DNA of 64,000 nt, from positions 62,001-126,000 of the forward strand of contig NZ_JACSQW010000002.1 in NCBI RefSeq assembly GCF_014836425.1, in the 5' to 3' direction. Positions 27,763 to 37,461 of the stretch are shown piece after piece. The stretch's first letter is position 1, and every line of letters starts with the position of its first letter. Source of the stretch: Limosilactobacillus avistercoris (GTDB lineage: Bacteria; Bacillota; Bacilli; Lactobacillales; Lactobacillaceae). The notes below the pieces were generated by a model. That model was not told the origin of the DNA. It worked only from the letters and a program-made list of their open reading frames with translations, and ran no database searches. The translations under genes and the position numbers were made by a program.

Positions 27763-27778
27763 GTTTCTGCTATGCTTT
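27740..27778 (+). terminator. Possible terminator overlapping the cytX end
   Basis: AAAGCACAACAGAA pairs with TTTCTGCTATGCTTT with small bulges; the left arm contains the last cytX codons. The T run is short. Confidence 0.4.
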
Positions 27779-27794
27779 AATGGTGATATATCTA

Positions 27795-28427
27795 TTAGAA
27801 TATATGATCACGGTATAAACCAATCACTTTCCCAAGAATTGTAACGTTATCTAAGTAAATCGGTGCCATCGTATCGTTTTCGGGCTGAAGACGGTAGCGT
27901 TTATTTTCTGGTTCGCGGTAGAAACGCTTGCAAGTGGCCTCATTATCACTCGTCATGGCGATCACAATTTCACCGTCTTTTGCAGTTGATTGCTTGCGGA
28001 CGATGACGTCATCCCCGTCAAGGATTCCTGCCTTGATCATACTTGTCCCGTGAATCTTTAACATAAATAATCCAGAAGCATCCTTAATCGAAGGAGGGAG
28101 AGGGAAGTAGTCAGTGGTATCTTGAACGGCTAAAATCGGTTGACCAGCTGTGACTACACCGAGCATTGGAATCTCCTTTTGCTCTGGCTCGATTCCGAGA
28201 AGATCAAGCCCTTGCTTAGTGATTTCTAATGCCCGTGGTTTGGAAGGATCCTTTTGGAGGTAGCCTTCCTTAATTAAGTTAGTTAAGTGAGCATGGACGG
28301 TTGAGGTGGAAGAGAGGCCAACGGTTCCGCAAATTTCGCGGACTGTTGGTGGGTAACCGTGATCCTTAACGTGTTTGTAAATGCAATTTAATACGGCAAT
28401 TTGTTTTTGACTTGCAGCTTTTGCCAT
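27795..28427 (-). CDS. lexA: SOS repressor LexA
   Basis: Represses DNA-damage genes and self-cleaves when stimulated by RecA. 210 aa. A winged-helix DNA-binding domain occupies residues 1-70. The scissile Ala94-Gly95 is in VVTAGQPI, Ser129 in HGTSMIKAG, and the likely catalytic Lys167 in ATCKRF. The start ATG follows GAGGTG. It is divergent from the ynzC/yneF homologues as in Bacillus, with a LexA box in its own promoter, so it is autoregulated. Confidence 0.97.
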   Translation of the reverse strand: MAKAASQKQIAVLNCIYKHVKDHGYPPTVREICGTVGLSSTSTVHAHLTNLIKEGYLQKDPSKPRALEITKQGLDLLGIEPEQKEIPMLGVVTAGQPILAVQDTTDYFPLPPSIKDASGLFMLKIHGTSMIKAGILDGDDVIVRKQSTAKDGEIVIAMTSDNEATCKRFYREPENKRYRLQPENDTMAPIYLDNVTILGKVIGLYRDHIF

Positions 28428-28461
28428 TTTGACACCTCATTTGGCTATTGATATTATTCTT

Positions 28462-28490
28462 AGAATATCATAGTGAATGACGATTTTCAA
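28462..28490 (-). promoter_or_regulatory. lexA promoter
   Basis: Minus strand TTGAAA, a 17-base spacer and TATTCT; the -35 overlaps the LexA box by three bases. Confidence 0.65.
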
Positions 28491-28501
28491 ACGTACGTTC
28501 G
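28488..28501. promoter_or_regulatory. LexA (Din/SOS) box
   Basis: CAAACGTACGTTCG matches the Gram-positive consensus CGAACRNRYGTTYG at all but one position. It overlaps the lexA -35 and lies about 26 bases upstream of the divergent promoter. Confidence 0.88.
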
Positions 28502-28526
28502 CGATAAAAGCTAATTAGTAGATATC

Positions 28527-28555
28527 TTGAAAATAGCTACCAATTTAGCTAAGAT
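28527..28555 (+). promoter_or_regulatory. Promoter of the ynzC homologue
   Basis: TTGAAA, a 17-base spacer and TAAGAT, about 44 bases ahead of the start codon. Confidence 0.6.
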
Positions 28556-28598
28556 CAAGGTAGTAATTTAAGAATATATGGAATGTGAGGAGATAATT

Positions 28599-28850
28599 AT
28601 GGCTGAATCTACAGACCAGGAAAAGTTATTAAAGCGAATTAATGAACTTGCCCACAAAAATAAAGAAGAAGGTTTAACGGAAGCCGAAACAAAAGAACGG
28701 GCAAAGTTAAGAAAAGAATATCTTAAGAATTTCCGTGAAGCAATGCGGAGTAATATTGAAATGATGCGGATCTTTGATGATAACGGTAAGGAAGTTACTC
28801 CGGAAAAGGTTCGTGAAATTCAACGGAAAAAGGGATTACGGGATGACTAA
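28599..28850 (+). CDS. DUF896/UPF0291 small protein, YnzC-like
   Basis: 83 aa, highly charged two-helix protein: KLLKRINELAHKNKEEGLTEAE, then RAKLRKEYLKNFREAMRSNIE and the tail of the family. It starts at ATG 28599 with GAGGAG upstream rather than the in-frame ATG at 28578, which would precede the ribosome site. In Bacillus the relative YnzC lies in the SOS-controlled yneA operon beside lexA; the same neighbourhood here suggests shared control, but no yneA-type cell-division inhibitor is present. Biochemical role unknown. Confidence 0.9.
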   Translation: MAESTDQEKLLKRINELAHKNKEEGLTEAETKERAKLRKEYLKNFREAMRSNIEMMRIFDDNGKEVTPEKVREIQRKKGLRDD

Positions 28851-28924
28851 AATTGTTTAGCCCTTTTCAAGTCGACTACTTTCGTGTACTATTGAACAGT
28901 AACTAAAAAAGGAGGAAAGTAGTT

Positions 28925-29149
28925 GTGGCATTAACAATTTCATTGGTAATCCTCGCCTTACTAATCGGTTTAGTTGGCGGTTTCTTTGGTGCTCGTCGTT
29001 ACATGGAAAACTACCTTCGCAATAATCCACCTATTAGTGAAGAAATGTTGCGGACAATGATGTTACAAATGGGCCAGAAGCCATCTAGCCGAAAGTTACA
29101 TCAAATGATGCAAACCATGAAGGCGCAAGCCAAAAAAGCAAATAAGTAA
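28925..29149 (+). CDS. yneF: YneF/UPF0154 small membrane protein
   Basis: 74 aa from GTG 28925, with a strong AAGGAGG. One N-terminal helix (SLVILALLIGLVGGFFGARRY) is followed by the family-typical NPPISEEMLRTMMLQMGQKPS and a basic tail. It is conserved near lexA in Bacilli; function unknown. Confidence 0.93.
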   Translation: MALTISLVILALLIGLVGGFFGARRYMENYLRNNPPISEEMLRTMMLQMGQKPSSRKLHQMMQTMKAQAKKANK

Positions 29150-29159
29150 TTTTTAAAAG

Positions 29160-29200
29160 ATAAGAGGGTGAGAAAAACGTTTTGTTTTTCTCACCCTTAA
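29160..29200. terminator. Bidirectional terminator after yneF
   Basis: Arms AAGAGGGTGAGAAAAAC / GTTTTTCTCACCCTT with loop GTTTT. On the minus strand it ends in CTTATCTTTT, so it would also stop transcripts coming from plsC or the structured region next to it. Confidence 0.9.
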
Positions 29201-29215
29201 TCTATTCTTAATAGT

Positions 29216-29353
29216 TTCAAATTTATAAAGTCTAATTACGGGAATCCTAAAGGCTAGCTTTGCGTCGTAACCAGGGCCTTAGAGCTTAATGCAGCGGTGC
29301 AAGCCTATTTGTCTCTCAAGAAGGTTAATTCCCAGATTTCTTTCAATTTATAA
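29216..29353. ncRNA. Structured intergenic RNA candidate, possibly 6S-like
   Basis: The stretch between the yneF terminator and plsC can fold into a rod. Outer blocks AAATT/AATTT, AAAG/CTTT, TCT/AGA, GGGAAT/ATTCCC and CC/GG are followed by an asymmetric bubble. An inner stem AGGCT/AGCCT continues as TGCGTCGT/GCGGTGCA (with wobble pairs). A bulged rod with a large central bubble is the general shape of 6S RNA. The minus strand puts a good terminator at the 3' end; neither strand shows a convincing promoter, so strand and identity are open. Confidence 0.4.
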
Positions 29354-30004
29354 TTAAAAGTCGTCATCTTTTGGCTTTGGTGGAACAATGTATTTGTAAT
29401 TTGGATTAATTTGGTGGTCTAGTTCATCAAAAGCCTTTTGCATTTCATCTTCTAGTTTTGCCTGGCTTTCATCATCTAATTTGTTTTTGCGGTCAACATA
29501 GATTGGCTTACCAAAGGCAATGTGGCGAGGTTGTCGCTTAAACATTTCACCAAACTTGAGTGGCCCTTGATAAACAACCGGAACGAGAGGAACATTCGCT
29601 AATTTGGCAATTAAAGTAGCACCACCCTTTAACTTGCTTGAATAGCGGGAACCTGATGGAAAAATAATTGTTGATAGATCGGTCTTCCGCAGGATCTGGA
29701 CTGGCTTCTTAATAACAGATGGACCGGGATTTTTACGGTCAACTGGGAAAGCATGGAGCCGTTTTAAGAAGAAGGCGTCTAAAGGATTTTTGAATAACTC
29801 CTTTTTTGCCATAAAACTAAACTTCTTTGGGTAGATCGCTAGAGCAATTAGGACCGGATCCATCCATGTCCGGTGGGGGGCAATAATGATATAATTGCCG
29901 TCGGGTATATTTTCCTTATTATAAATTTTAGCTTTGCCATTAATTAAGTTTAAAAATGGTTGAACAATGGCAACGAGAAATGAATATAGCATAAAATCAT
30001 CCAA
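29354..30004 (-). CDS. plsC: 1-acyl-sn-glycerol-3-phosphate acyltransferase
   Basis: Adds the second acyl chain to make phosphatidic acid; works at the membrane ahead of CdsA, which is also in this window. 216 aa. The HX4D motif is PHRTWMDPV (about residues 44-51). The second motif FPSGSRYS replaces the common EGTRS. VPVVYQGP follows. The N terminus is hydrophobic. Start ATG at 30004. It is a single gene divergent from trmN6. Confidence 0.92.
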   Translation of the reverse strand: MDDFMLYSFLVAIVQPFLNLINGKAKIYNKENIPDGNYIIIAPHRTWMDPVLIALAIYPKKFSFMAKKELFKNPLDAFFLKRLHAFPVDRKNPGPSVIKKPVQILRKTDLSTIIFPSGSRYSSKLKGGATLIAKLANVPLVPVVYQGPLKFGEMFKRQPRHIAFGKPIYVDRKNKLDDESQAKLEDEMQKAFDELDHQINPNYKYIVPPKPKDDDF

Positions 30005-30082
30005 TCTTAATCTGAATAATAACTGGCATTATTATGACGAAAAAATCAACTCCTTGCAAGTTTTAAAAGAGGTGAGTGGTAA

Positions 30083-30844
30083 ATGGACAATGATAAATTA
30101 CTAAAAACAAATGAACGAATTGATCAACTATACAGCCAGGATGTTCAAATTATTCAAAATCCAAACTGCTTTGCGTTTTCACTAGATGCAGTTCTCTTAG
30201 CTGATTTTGTTCGGCCAAATAAGAAGCGCCAAGCAAAAATTGTTGATCTGTGTGCTGGCAATGGGGCGATTGGCCTTTTTCTCCATCAGAAGCTTGGTGG
30301 TCACTTCACAGAGGTAGAACTTCAACAGCCGATTGCAGATATGGCAGAGCGAACCGTCAAGTTAAACCATTTAGAAGAACGTTATGATGTTTTAAATATG
30401 GATATTAAGGACGTTTACGAGAAGATACCAAAGGATTCAGCAGATATCGTTTTGTGTAATCCACCATACTTTCCAAATAATGAGCATAGTCAAAAGAACC
30501 CTAACCAAGCTTTAGCGATTGCTCGTCATGAAATTAAAACTAATTTAACAATGGTTGTCGAAAAGATGAGTGGCCTCTTAAAGATGAATGGTCGGGGATA
30601 CCTAGTCCACCGTCCAGATCGCTTAGCTGAAATTTTAACGACATTAACAAGTCACCGTCTTGCTCCTAAACGGATCCGCTTTATCCATCCAAAACCGGAT
30701 CGGGAAGCAAATATCGTATTGATTGAGGCAATTAAAGATGGTGGGGATGGTGGCATCCGGGTCGTTCCCCCATTAGTGGTTAATCAAGCTAACGGTGAGT
30801 ACGGAACTGAGGTACAACGGTTGCTTTATGGCGATAAAAAGTAA
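30083..30844 (+). CDS. tRNA1(Val) A37 N6-methyltransferase-like protein (YabB/TrmN6)
   Basis: 253 aa SAM-dependent methyltransferase. SAM-binding VDLCAGNGAIGLFL is near residues 54-67 and the amino-methyltransferase motif NPPYF near 126. The YabB/TrmN6 family modifies adenine in tRNA or nearby nucleic acid; the tRNA target is assumed from the family. The start ATG follows AGAGGTGAG. The next gene, encoding a GIY-YIG protein, overlaps its end, the same pair as yabB-yazA in Bacillus. Confidence 0.9.
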   Translation: MDNDKLLKTNERIDQLYSQDVQIIQNPNCFAFSLDAVLLADFVRPNKKRQAKIVDLCAGNGAIGLFLHQKLGGHFTEVELQQPIADMAERTVKLNHLEERYDVLNMDIKDVYEKIPKDSADIVLCNPPYFPNNEHSQKNPNQALAIARHEIKTNLTMVVEKMSGLLKMNGRGYLVHRPDRLAEILTTLTSHRLAPKRIRFIHPKPDREANIVLIEAIKDGGDGGIRVVPPLVVNQANGEYGTEVQRLLYGDKK

Positions 30845-31106
30845 ACATTATTACATGTATGTTTTACATTGTGCCGACCAAAGCCTTTATTGTGGTTTTA
30901 CTACCAATGTGCTCCGACGTTTTCACACTCATCAAACATATAAGGGAGCAAAATATACGCGGGTAAAATCACGCCACCCACTTAAGCTGATCTACTGGTG
31001 CGAATATCCAACCAAACATGATGCATTAAGTGCTGAATACCATTTCAAACACCAAAGTAGACAGCAAAAAGAACACTACTTACACTTGAGAGGAATTAGT
31101 ATTTAA
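30828..31106 (+). CDS. GIY-YIG domain protein, YazA/YhbQ family
   Basis: 92 aa from ATG 30828, inside the last codons of the methyltransferase gene. Motifs YMYVLHCADQSLYCGFT, then RRFHTHQTYKGAKYTR and a downstream Glu in ALSAEYHFK match the single-domain GIY-YIG nucleases. It probably acts on structured DNA; biological role poorly known. The longer frame start at 30795 lies fully inside the upstream gene and lacks family similarity. Confidence 0.92.
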   Translation: MAIKSKHYYMYVLHCADQSLYCGFTTNVLRRFHTHQTYKGAKYTRVKSRHPLKLIYWCEYPTKHDALSAEYHFKHQSRQQKEHYLHLRGISI

Positions 31107-31135
31107 ATTAATTCTGTGAAGTTATGGATAAAAGC

Positions 31136-31164
31136 TTGTCAGATGAGCCGCTTTTTTGTATACT
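31136..31164 (+). promoter_or_regulatory. rpsB promoter
   Basis: TTGTCA, a 17-base spacer and TATACT, giving a leader of about 110 bases. Confidence 0.8.
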
Positions 31165-31173
31165 ATATTTCGG

Positions 31174-31250
31174 TGTTAAACGCCAATTTCACACCCAATA
31201 GGATGGTGGCAATGTGCTAATTCAGTTTGACTGCCAGAGGATTATTGGGG
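31174..31250 (+). promoter_or_regulatory. Structured rpsB leader
   Basis: A small hairpin GGTGTTAAACGCC is followed by a long stem CCCAATA (31194-31200) / TATTGGG (31243-31249) that encloses TGGCA / TGCCA. It lies between the promoter and the rpsB ribosome site and resembles autoregulatory ribosomal-protein leaders; S2 binding is inference. Confidence 0.55.
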
Positions 31251-31280
31251 AGGAAAAAACATTTTGGAGGTACATATTTT

Positions 31281-32066
31281 ATGTCTGTTGTTACTATGAA
31301 GCAATTGCTTGAAGCCGGTGTTCACTTCGGTCACCAAACTCGCCGTTGGAACCCAAAGATGGAAGAATACATCTTCACTGAACGTAACGGTATCTACATC
31401 ATTGACTTACAAAAGACTGTTAAGTTGATTGATACTGCTTACAACTACATGAAGGATGTTGCTGCTAATGGCGGTGTTGTTCTTTTTGTTGGTACTAAGA
31501 AGCAAGCTCAAGACTCAATCGAAGAAGAAGCTACCCGTGCAGGTCAATACTACGTTAACCACCGTTGGTTAGGTGGTACTTTGACCAACTGGAAGACTAT
31601 CCAATCACGGATTGCTCGTTTGAAGGAATTGAAGAAGATGTCTGAAGACGGCACTTTTGATGTTCTTCCAAAGAAGGAAGTTGCTGTTTTGACTAAGCAA
31701 CGTGAAAAGCTTGAACGTTTCTTAGGTGGTATTGAAGATATGCCAAAGATTCCTGATGTAATGTTCATCGTGGATCCACACAAGGAACAAATTGCTGTTA
31801 AGGAAGCACAAAAGCTTCACATTCCAATCGTTGCCATGGTTGATACTAACACTGACCCAGACGACATCGACTACGTAATTCCATCAAACGATGATGCTAT
31901 TCGTGCCGTTCGTCTTATCACTTCAAAGATGGCTGATGCTGTTATCGAAGGTAAGCAAGGTCAAGATGACAACAAGCAAGCTGATACTAACGACGCTGCT
32001 GAAGAACACGAAGAAGTTTCTGAAGATTCATTAAAGAACCTTAAGAACAGTGTTGAAGGTAAGTAA
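31281..32066 (+). CDS. rpsB: 30S ribosomal protein S2
   Basis: Late-assembling small-subunit protein that recruits S1. 261 aa from ATG 31281, preceded by TTGGAGG, with the family N terminus [22 protein letters not shown]. An in-frame start at 31227 lies within the structured leader and was rejected. The C terminus is an acidic tail (about 25 residues), common in lactobacilli. The next gene is tsf, after a leaky terminator. Confidence 0.98.
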   Translation: MSVVTMKQLLEAGVHFGHQTRRWNPKMEEYIFTERNGIYIIDLQKTVKLIDTAYNYMKDVAANGGVVLFVGTKKQAQDSIEEEATRAGQYYVNHRWLGGTLTNWKTIQSRIARLKELKKMSEDGTFDVLPKKEVAVLTKQREKLERFLGGIEDMPKIPDVMFIVDPHKEQIAVKEAQKLHIPIVAMVDTNTDPDDIDYVIPSNDDAIRAVRLITSKMADAVIEGKQGQDDNKQADTNDAAEEHEEVSEDSLKNLKNSVEGK

Positions 32067-32109
32067 TTAAACGATAATTAAGTATTAAATACTTGGGCTG
32101 TTTGCGTAC

Positions 32110-32147
32110 GGACCATTGTGGCCTGAGTACCAAATGGCCTTTTTTAT
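32110..32147 (+). terminator. Terminator between rpsB and tsf, probably partial
   Basis: Stem CCATT / AATGG flanked by GG/CC, with a 15-base loop and a TTTTTTATT run. No separate tsf promoter is evident, so read-through must occur and sets a lower tsf level. Confidence 0.6.
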
Positions 32148-32176
32148 TAAAAAGTTAACGAAGGAGAGATCTAATC

Positions 32177-33851
<1,675 letters not shown>

Positions 33852-33854
33852 CTT

Positions 33855-34415
33855 ATGGCTACAGGAAAGCAAATTTTAAACGAAGCAAAGGATAAAATGG
33901 CCAAGTCAGGCGATGCATTACGTCGTACCTTAGCTGATATCCGTGCCGGACGGGCAAACGCAAGCTTGCTTAATGGTGTTAAGGTGGACTACTACGGTGC
34001 ACCTACTCCATTAAACCAAGTGGCATCAATTACCATCCCTGAAGCACGGCAATTGCTTGTTACTCCATATGACGAAAGTTCATTGGACAACATTGAAAAG
34101 GCAATTTATGCTGCTAATCTTGGTTTGACACCACAAAATGATGGTTCAGCTATCCGAATTTTGATTCCACAACTCACTGAAGAGCGTCGGAAAGAACTCG
34201 TTAAGGATGTTAAAGCTGAACTCGAAAAGGCTAAGGTTGCCGTTCGAAACGTCCGTCGTGAAGCAATGGACGACTTGAAGAAGGGTAACAAAGATGGTGA
34301 CTTCAATGATGACGAATTCCATGATCTTGAAAAGAAGGTTCAAGCAGAAACCGATAATGGAATTAAGAACCTTGAAGACATTGCCGCCGATAAGGAAAAG
34401 GAATTAATGGGTTAA
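33855..34415 (+). CDS. frr: Ribosome recycling factor
   Basis: Splits post-termination ribosomes with EF-G. 186 aa, the normal length. Family blocks DIRAGRANASLLNGVKVDYYG and IPQLTEERRKELVK are present, with the long three-helix bundle intact. Coupled to pyrH and ended by a strong terminator. Confidence 0.98.
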   Translation: MATGKQILNEAKDKMAKSGDALRRTLADIRAGRANASLLNGVKVDYYGAPTPLNQVASITIPEARQLLVTPYDESSLDNIEKAIYAANLGLTPQNDGSAIRILIPQLTEERRKELVKDVKAELEKAKVAVRNVRREAMDDLKKGNKDGDFNDDEFHDLEKKVQAETDNGIKNLEDIAADKEKELMG

Positions 34416-34437
34416 TTTAATATCCCCGTTATTTTAG

Positions 34438-34487
34438 AAGAGCGAAAAGCGAGTTGGGAAACTAGTTCGTTTTCGCTCTTTTTTTAG
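34438..34487 (+). terminator. Intrinsic terminator of frr
   Basis: AGAGCGAAAA pairs with TTTTCGCTCT across a 24-base loop with inner pairing, then a long T run. Confidence 0.85.
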
Positions 34488-34493
34488 TTAGGG

Positions 34494-34522
34494 TTGGCTT
34501 TTCGCCCCAATACATTTATAAT
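34494..34522 (+). promoter_or_regulatory. Promoter of the uppS-cdsA-rseP-proS unit
   Basis: TTGGCT, a 17-base spacer and TATAAT. The expected start of transcription (about 34529) lies upstream of TTG 34573 but downstream of the longer open frame start, which helps fix the uppS start. Confidence 0.75.
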
Positions 34523-34572
34523 TGACAAGTAGTTTTTACTTTAAATCCAAAATTTTGTCTGGAGGAACTGTT

Positions 34573-35340
34573 TTGTTTGGCAAAAAAGAAGTATCCTCAG
34601 CTAGTAATGCAAAGTTAGATCCAACACGAATTCCTAACCATATTGCAATTATTATGGATGGAAATGGCCGGTGGGCGCAAAAGCGTCACTTGCCACGGGT
34701 CGCTGGTCATAAGCAGGGAATGCAGACTGTGAAGACCGTGACGATTGCTGCTAGTGAATTAGGGGTAAAAGTTCTTTCACTCTATGCTTTTTCAACTGAG
34801 AATTGGAAGCGACCATCGAGTGAAGTTAATTATTTAATGCAATTACCAATCAAGTTCTTTTCAACCTTTGTTCCGGATCTAGTTAAACATAACGTCCGGG
34901 TAATGGTGATGGGAGATATCACCAAGTTACCTGCTGGGACTCAAAAGGCGGTTAACGATGCGATTAAAGATACTGCCGATTGTGATGGGATGATTTTGAA
35001 TTTTGCTTTGAATTATGGCAGTCGCGATGAAATTATTCGGGCCACTAAACACATTGCCGAAAAGGTAGCCGCTGGCGAGATTAGTAGTGAACAGATTGAT
35101 GAACAGCTACTTTCGCAGAATATGATGTCAGCAAAGTTAGGTGATTTAGCTGATCCTGATCTCCTAATTCGAACTAGTGGTGAAGAACGAATTAGTAATT
35201 TTATGCTCTGGCAGATTGCTTACAGTGAATTTGAATTTACTGATGTCTACTGGCCCGACTTTAATCGCGCTTCTTTGGAAGATGCCATTATTGAGTTTCA
35301 AGGACGTCATCGTCGTTATGGCGGCTTAAAAAATAATTAA
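34573..35340 (+). CDS. uppS: Undecaprenyl diphosphate synthase (cis-prenyltransferase)
   Basis: Makes the C55 lipid carrier for cell-wall sugars. 255 aa from TTG 34573, with TCTGGAGGA 6-7 bases upstream. Catalytic Asp29 lies in IIMDGNGRWAQ. Other marks are LYAFSTENWKRP and the C-terminal DLLIRTSGEERISNF. A longer frame from 34522 would begin within the -10 region. It heads a lipid/envelope operon. Confidence 0.95.
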   Translation: MFGKKEVSSASNAKLDPTRIPNHIAIIMDGNGRWAQKRHLPRVAGHKQGMQTVKTVTIAASELGVKVLSLYAFSTENWKRPSSEVNYLMQLPIKFFSTFVPDLVKHNVRVMVMGDITKLPAGTQKAVNDAIKDTADCDGMILNFALNYGSRDEIIRATKHIAEKVAAGEISSEQIDEQLLSQNMMSAKLGDLADPDLLIRTSGEERISNFMLWQIAYSEFEFTDVYWPDFNRASLEDAIIEFQGRHRRYGGLKNN

Positions 35341-35357
35341 GTTTGGGGAGAAAAACA

Positions 35358-36143
35358 TTGAAAACACGGATAATTACTGCTGTTGTTGGTTTAGCGATCT
35401 TCATTCCGCTAATTGTTTATGGTCATTGGCCATTAACAATTGCCGCAATTGTGCTGGGCATTGTTGCAATGAGTGAAATCCTGGCAATGAAGAAAATGTT
35501 TCTGATTTCGTTTGAGGCCATTGTCTCTTACTTAGGAGTGGCATTATTAGTCCTTCCTGATGGTTGGCTAGATTTCTTACCTAGTGTCGCTACCCGGTGG
35601 TTTGCATTTTACTTTTTAGTAATCTTGTTGCTATTACATACCGTAATTCGTAAACAGCGTTTTACCTTTGATGATGCTGGGGTATTAACGTTAGCGATGC
35701 TTTACATTGGCCTTGGTTTTCGTTACTTTGTAGAAGCACGGGCCATAAACTTCCAAACATTGTTGTATGGGATGTTAATTGTCTGGATTACCGATAGTGG
35801 GGCTTACCTTATTGGACGAAAAATCGGAAAGAATAAGTTGGCACCAAAGATTAGTCCTAATAAGACTTGGGAAGGTTCAATTGGCGGAACGGTTGCCGCA
35901 ACAATCATTCTTGCTATTTACCTATACTTTATTCCGGTTGGTGGTTCATTTATCCCAATGGTTTGCTTGACGTTAGTCTTATCAATTATGGGACAATTTG
36001 GTGATCTGATTGAATCATCACTCAAGCGCTTTTATGGTGTGAAGGATTCCGGAAAGATTCTACCAGGACATGGTGGTATTCTTGACCGGTTTGATAGTAT
36101 GTTAATCGTTATGCCGATGATGCACCTCTTAGGTATTATTTAA
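35358..36143 (+). CDS. cdsA: Phosphatidate cytidylyltransferase
   Basis: Makes CDP-diacylglycerol for phospholipid synthesis. 261 aa from TTG 35358 with GGGGAG 7 bases upstream. About seven hydrophobic helices. The family signature is split into SPNKTWEGSIGG and KRFYGVKDSGKILPGHGG followed by LDRFDS. It lies between uppS and rseP as in most Firmicutes. Confidence 0.96.
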   Translation: MKTRIITAVVGLAIFIPLIVYGHWPLTIAAIVLGIVAMSEILAMKKMFLISFEAIVSYLGVALLVLPDGWLDFLPSVATRWFAFYFLVILLLLHTVIRKQRFTFDDAGVLTLAMLYIGLGFRYFVEARAINFQTLLYGMLIVWITDSGAYLIGRKIGKNKLAPKISPNKTWEGSIGGTVAATIILAIYLYFIPVGGSFIPMVCLTLVLSIMGQFGDLIESSLKRFYGVKDSGKILPGHGGILDRFDSMLIVMPMMHLLGII

Positions 36144-36165
36144 TTCTGAAAGAAGAAGGGATTTT

Positions 36166-37443
36166 GTGATAATAACAATCATCACCTTTATAATCGTTTT
36201 CGGAATATTAGTCTTAGTTCATGAATTTGGACACTATTATTTTGCAAAACGTGCGGGAATCCTCGTCCGTGAATTTTCAATTGGGATGGGGCCCAAGATC
36301 TGGTGGAAACAATCCGGTGGAACAACTTACACGATCCGGATTTTACCATTAGGTGGTTATGTTCGCCTTGCTGGTGCAGATGACGAGGATGAAGATGAAT
36401 TACGTCCTGGGACGCCAGTAACAATTCAATTAAACGATCAAGACCTTGTTACTAACATTAACGCAAGTCAAAAGACAACCCTTTTTCAAGGAATCCCACT
36501 ACAAGTTGTTGATTCTGATTTAGTCAATGGCTTGTGGATTAAGGGATATGTTAATAGTGATGAGAATGATCTTAAGACGTATAATATTGCTCATGATGCT
36601 TTGATTACGGAACACGATGGGACTGTTGTCCAAATTGCGCCAAAGGATGTTCAGTTTAACTCAGCTAGTTTGCCAGCCCGGATGATGACCAACTTTGCGG
36701 GACCGATGAATAACTTTATCTTATCTCTTGTCGTTTTCATTATTCTTGGTTTCCTTCTCAGCGGGGGTGTTCCGGTAAATAGCAATAAGATTGGCCACGT
36801 TAATTCAAACTCAATTGCAGCTCGTGAAGGGCTTGCAAGTGGTGATCGAATTACCCGTGTTAATCATACTAAAATTGAGAACTGGACAGATCTTTCGACC
36901 GCAATTTCAACTCATCCTGGAAAAAAGATTACGGTAAATTATGAGCACAATGGTAAACAGCACACCACTTCAATGGTTCCTAAGACTGTTAAACAATCAA
37001 ATCAAAAGATTGGTCAAATTGGGATCCTTGAAGAAACGGATAAGAGTTTCTCAGCCCGAATTAATTTCGGCTGGCAACGATTTGTTGAAGCCGGAACATT
37101 AATCTTTAGTGTCCTCGGTCATATGTTTACCCATGGTTTCTCATTAAATGATCTTGGGGGACCAGTTGCTATTTATGCTGGAGCATCACAGGCAACATCA
37201 CTTGGTTTTACGGGAGTATTGAACTTCTTAGCATTACTTTCGATTAACTTGGGGATTGTTAACTTGTTGCCAATTCCAGCTCTTGATGGTGGGAAATTAT
37301 TACTAAACATCATCGAAGCGATTATCCGGCGCCCAATTCCAGAAAAGGCTGAAGGAATTGTGACGATGATCGGCTTTTTCTTGCTATTAGTATTAATGAT
37401 TTTGGTTACGTGGAATGACATTCAACGTTATTTCATTCGATAA
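36166..37443 (+). CDS. rseP: Site-2 intramembrane metalloprotease RseP/RasP
   Basis: Cleaves transmembrane anti-sigma factors and signal-peptide remnants within the membrane. 425 aa from GTG 36166. The zinc motif HEFGHYYFAKR is in the first helix (about residues 19-23 for HEFGH). One PDZ domain (about 205-275) precedes the second metal motif LLPIPALDGGKL near residue 372. Four membrane helices. It lies 23 bases after cdsA, within the same operon. Confidence 0.96.
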   Translation: MIITIITFIIVFGILVLVHEFGHYYFAKRAGILVREFSIGMGPKIWWKQSGGTTYTIRILPLGGYVRLAGADDEDEDELRPGTPVTIQLNDQDLVTNINASQKTTLFQGIPLQVVDSDLVNGLWIKGYVNSDENDLKTYNIAHDALITEHDGTVVQIAPKDVQFNSASLPARMMTNFAGPMNNFILSLVVFIILGFLLSGGVPVNSNKIGHVNSNSIAAREGLASGDRITRVNHTKIENWTDLSTAISTHPGKKITVNYEHNGKQHTTSMVPKTVKQSNQKIGQIGILEETDKSFSARINFGWQRFVEAGTLIFSVLGHMFTHGFSLNDLGGPVAIYAGASQATSLGFTGVLNFLALLSINLGIVNLLPIPALDGGKLLLNIIEAIIRRPIPEKAEGIVTMIGFFLLLVLMILVTWNDIQRYFIR

Positions 37444-37461
37444 GGGAAAAGGAGTATTTGT

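Noticed and set aside
29221-29340. tRNA or rRNA fragment in the yneF-plsC gap
   Set aside because: The fold has no anticodon or T-loop pattern and no recognisable rRNA segment; kept only as an unassigned structured candidate.
34522-34572. Upstream extension of uppS
   Set aside because: Begins within the -10 box of a clear promoter and before the likely transcript start; TTG 34573 has a proper ribosome site.
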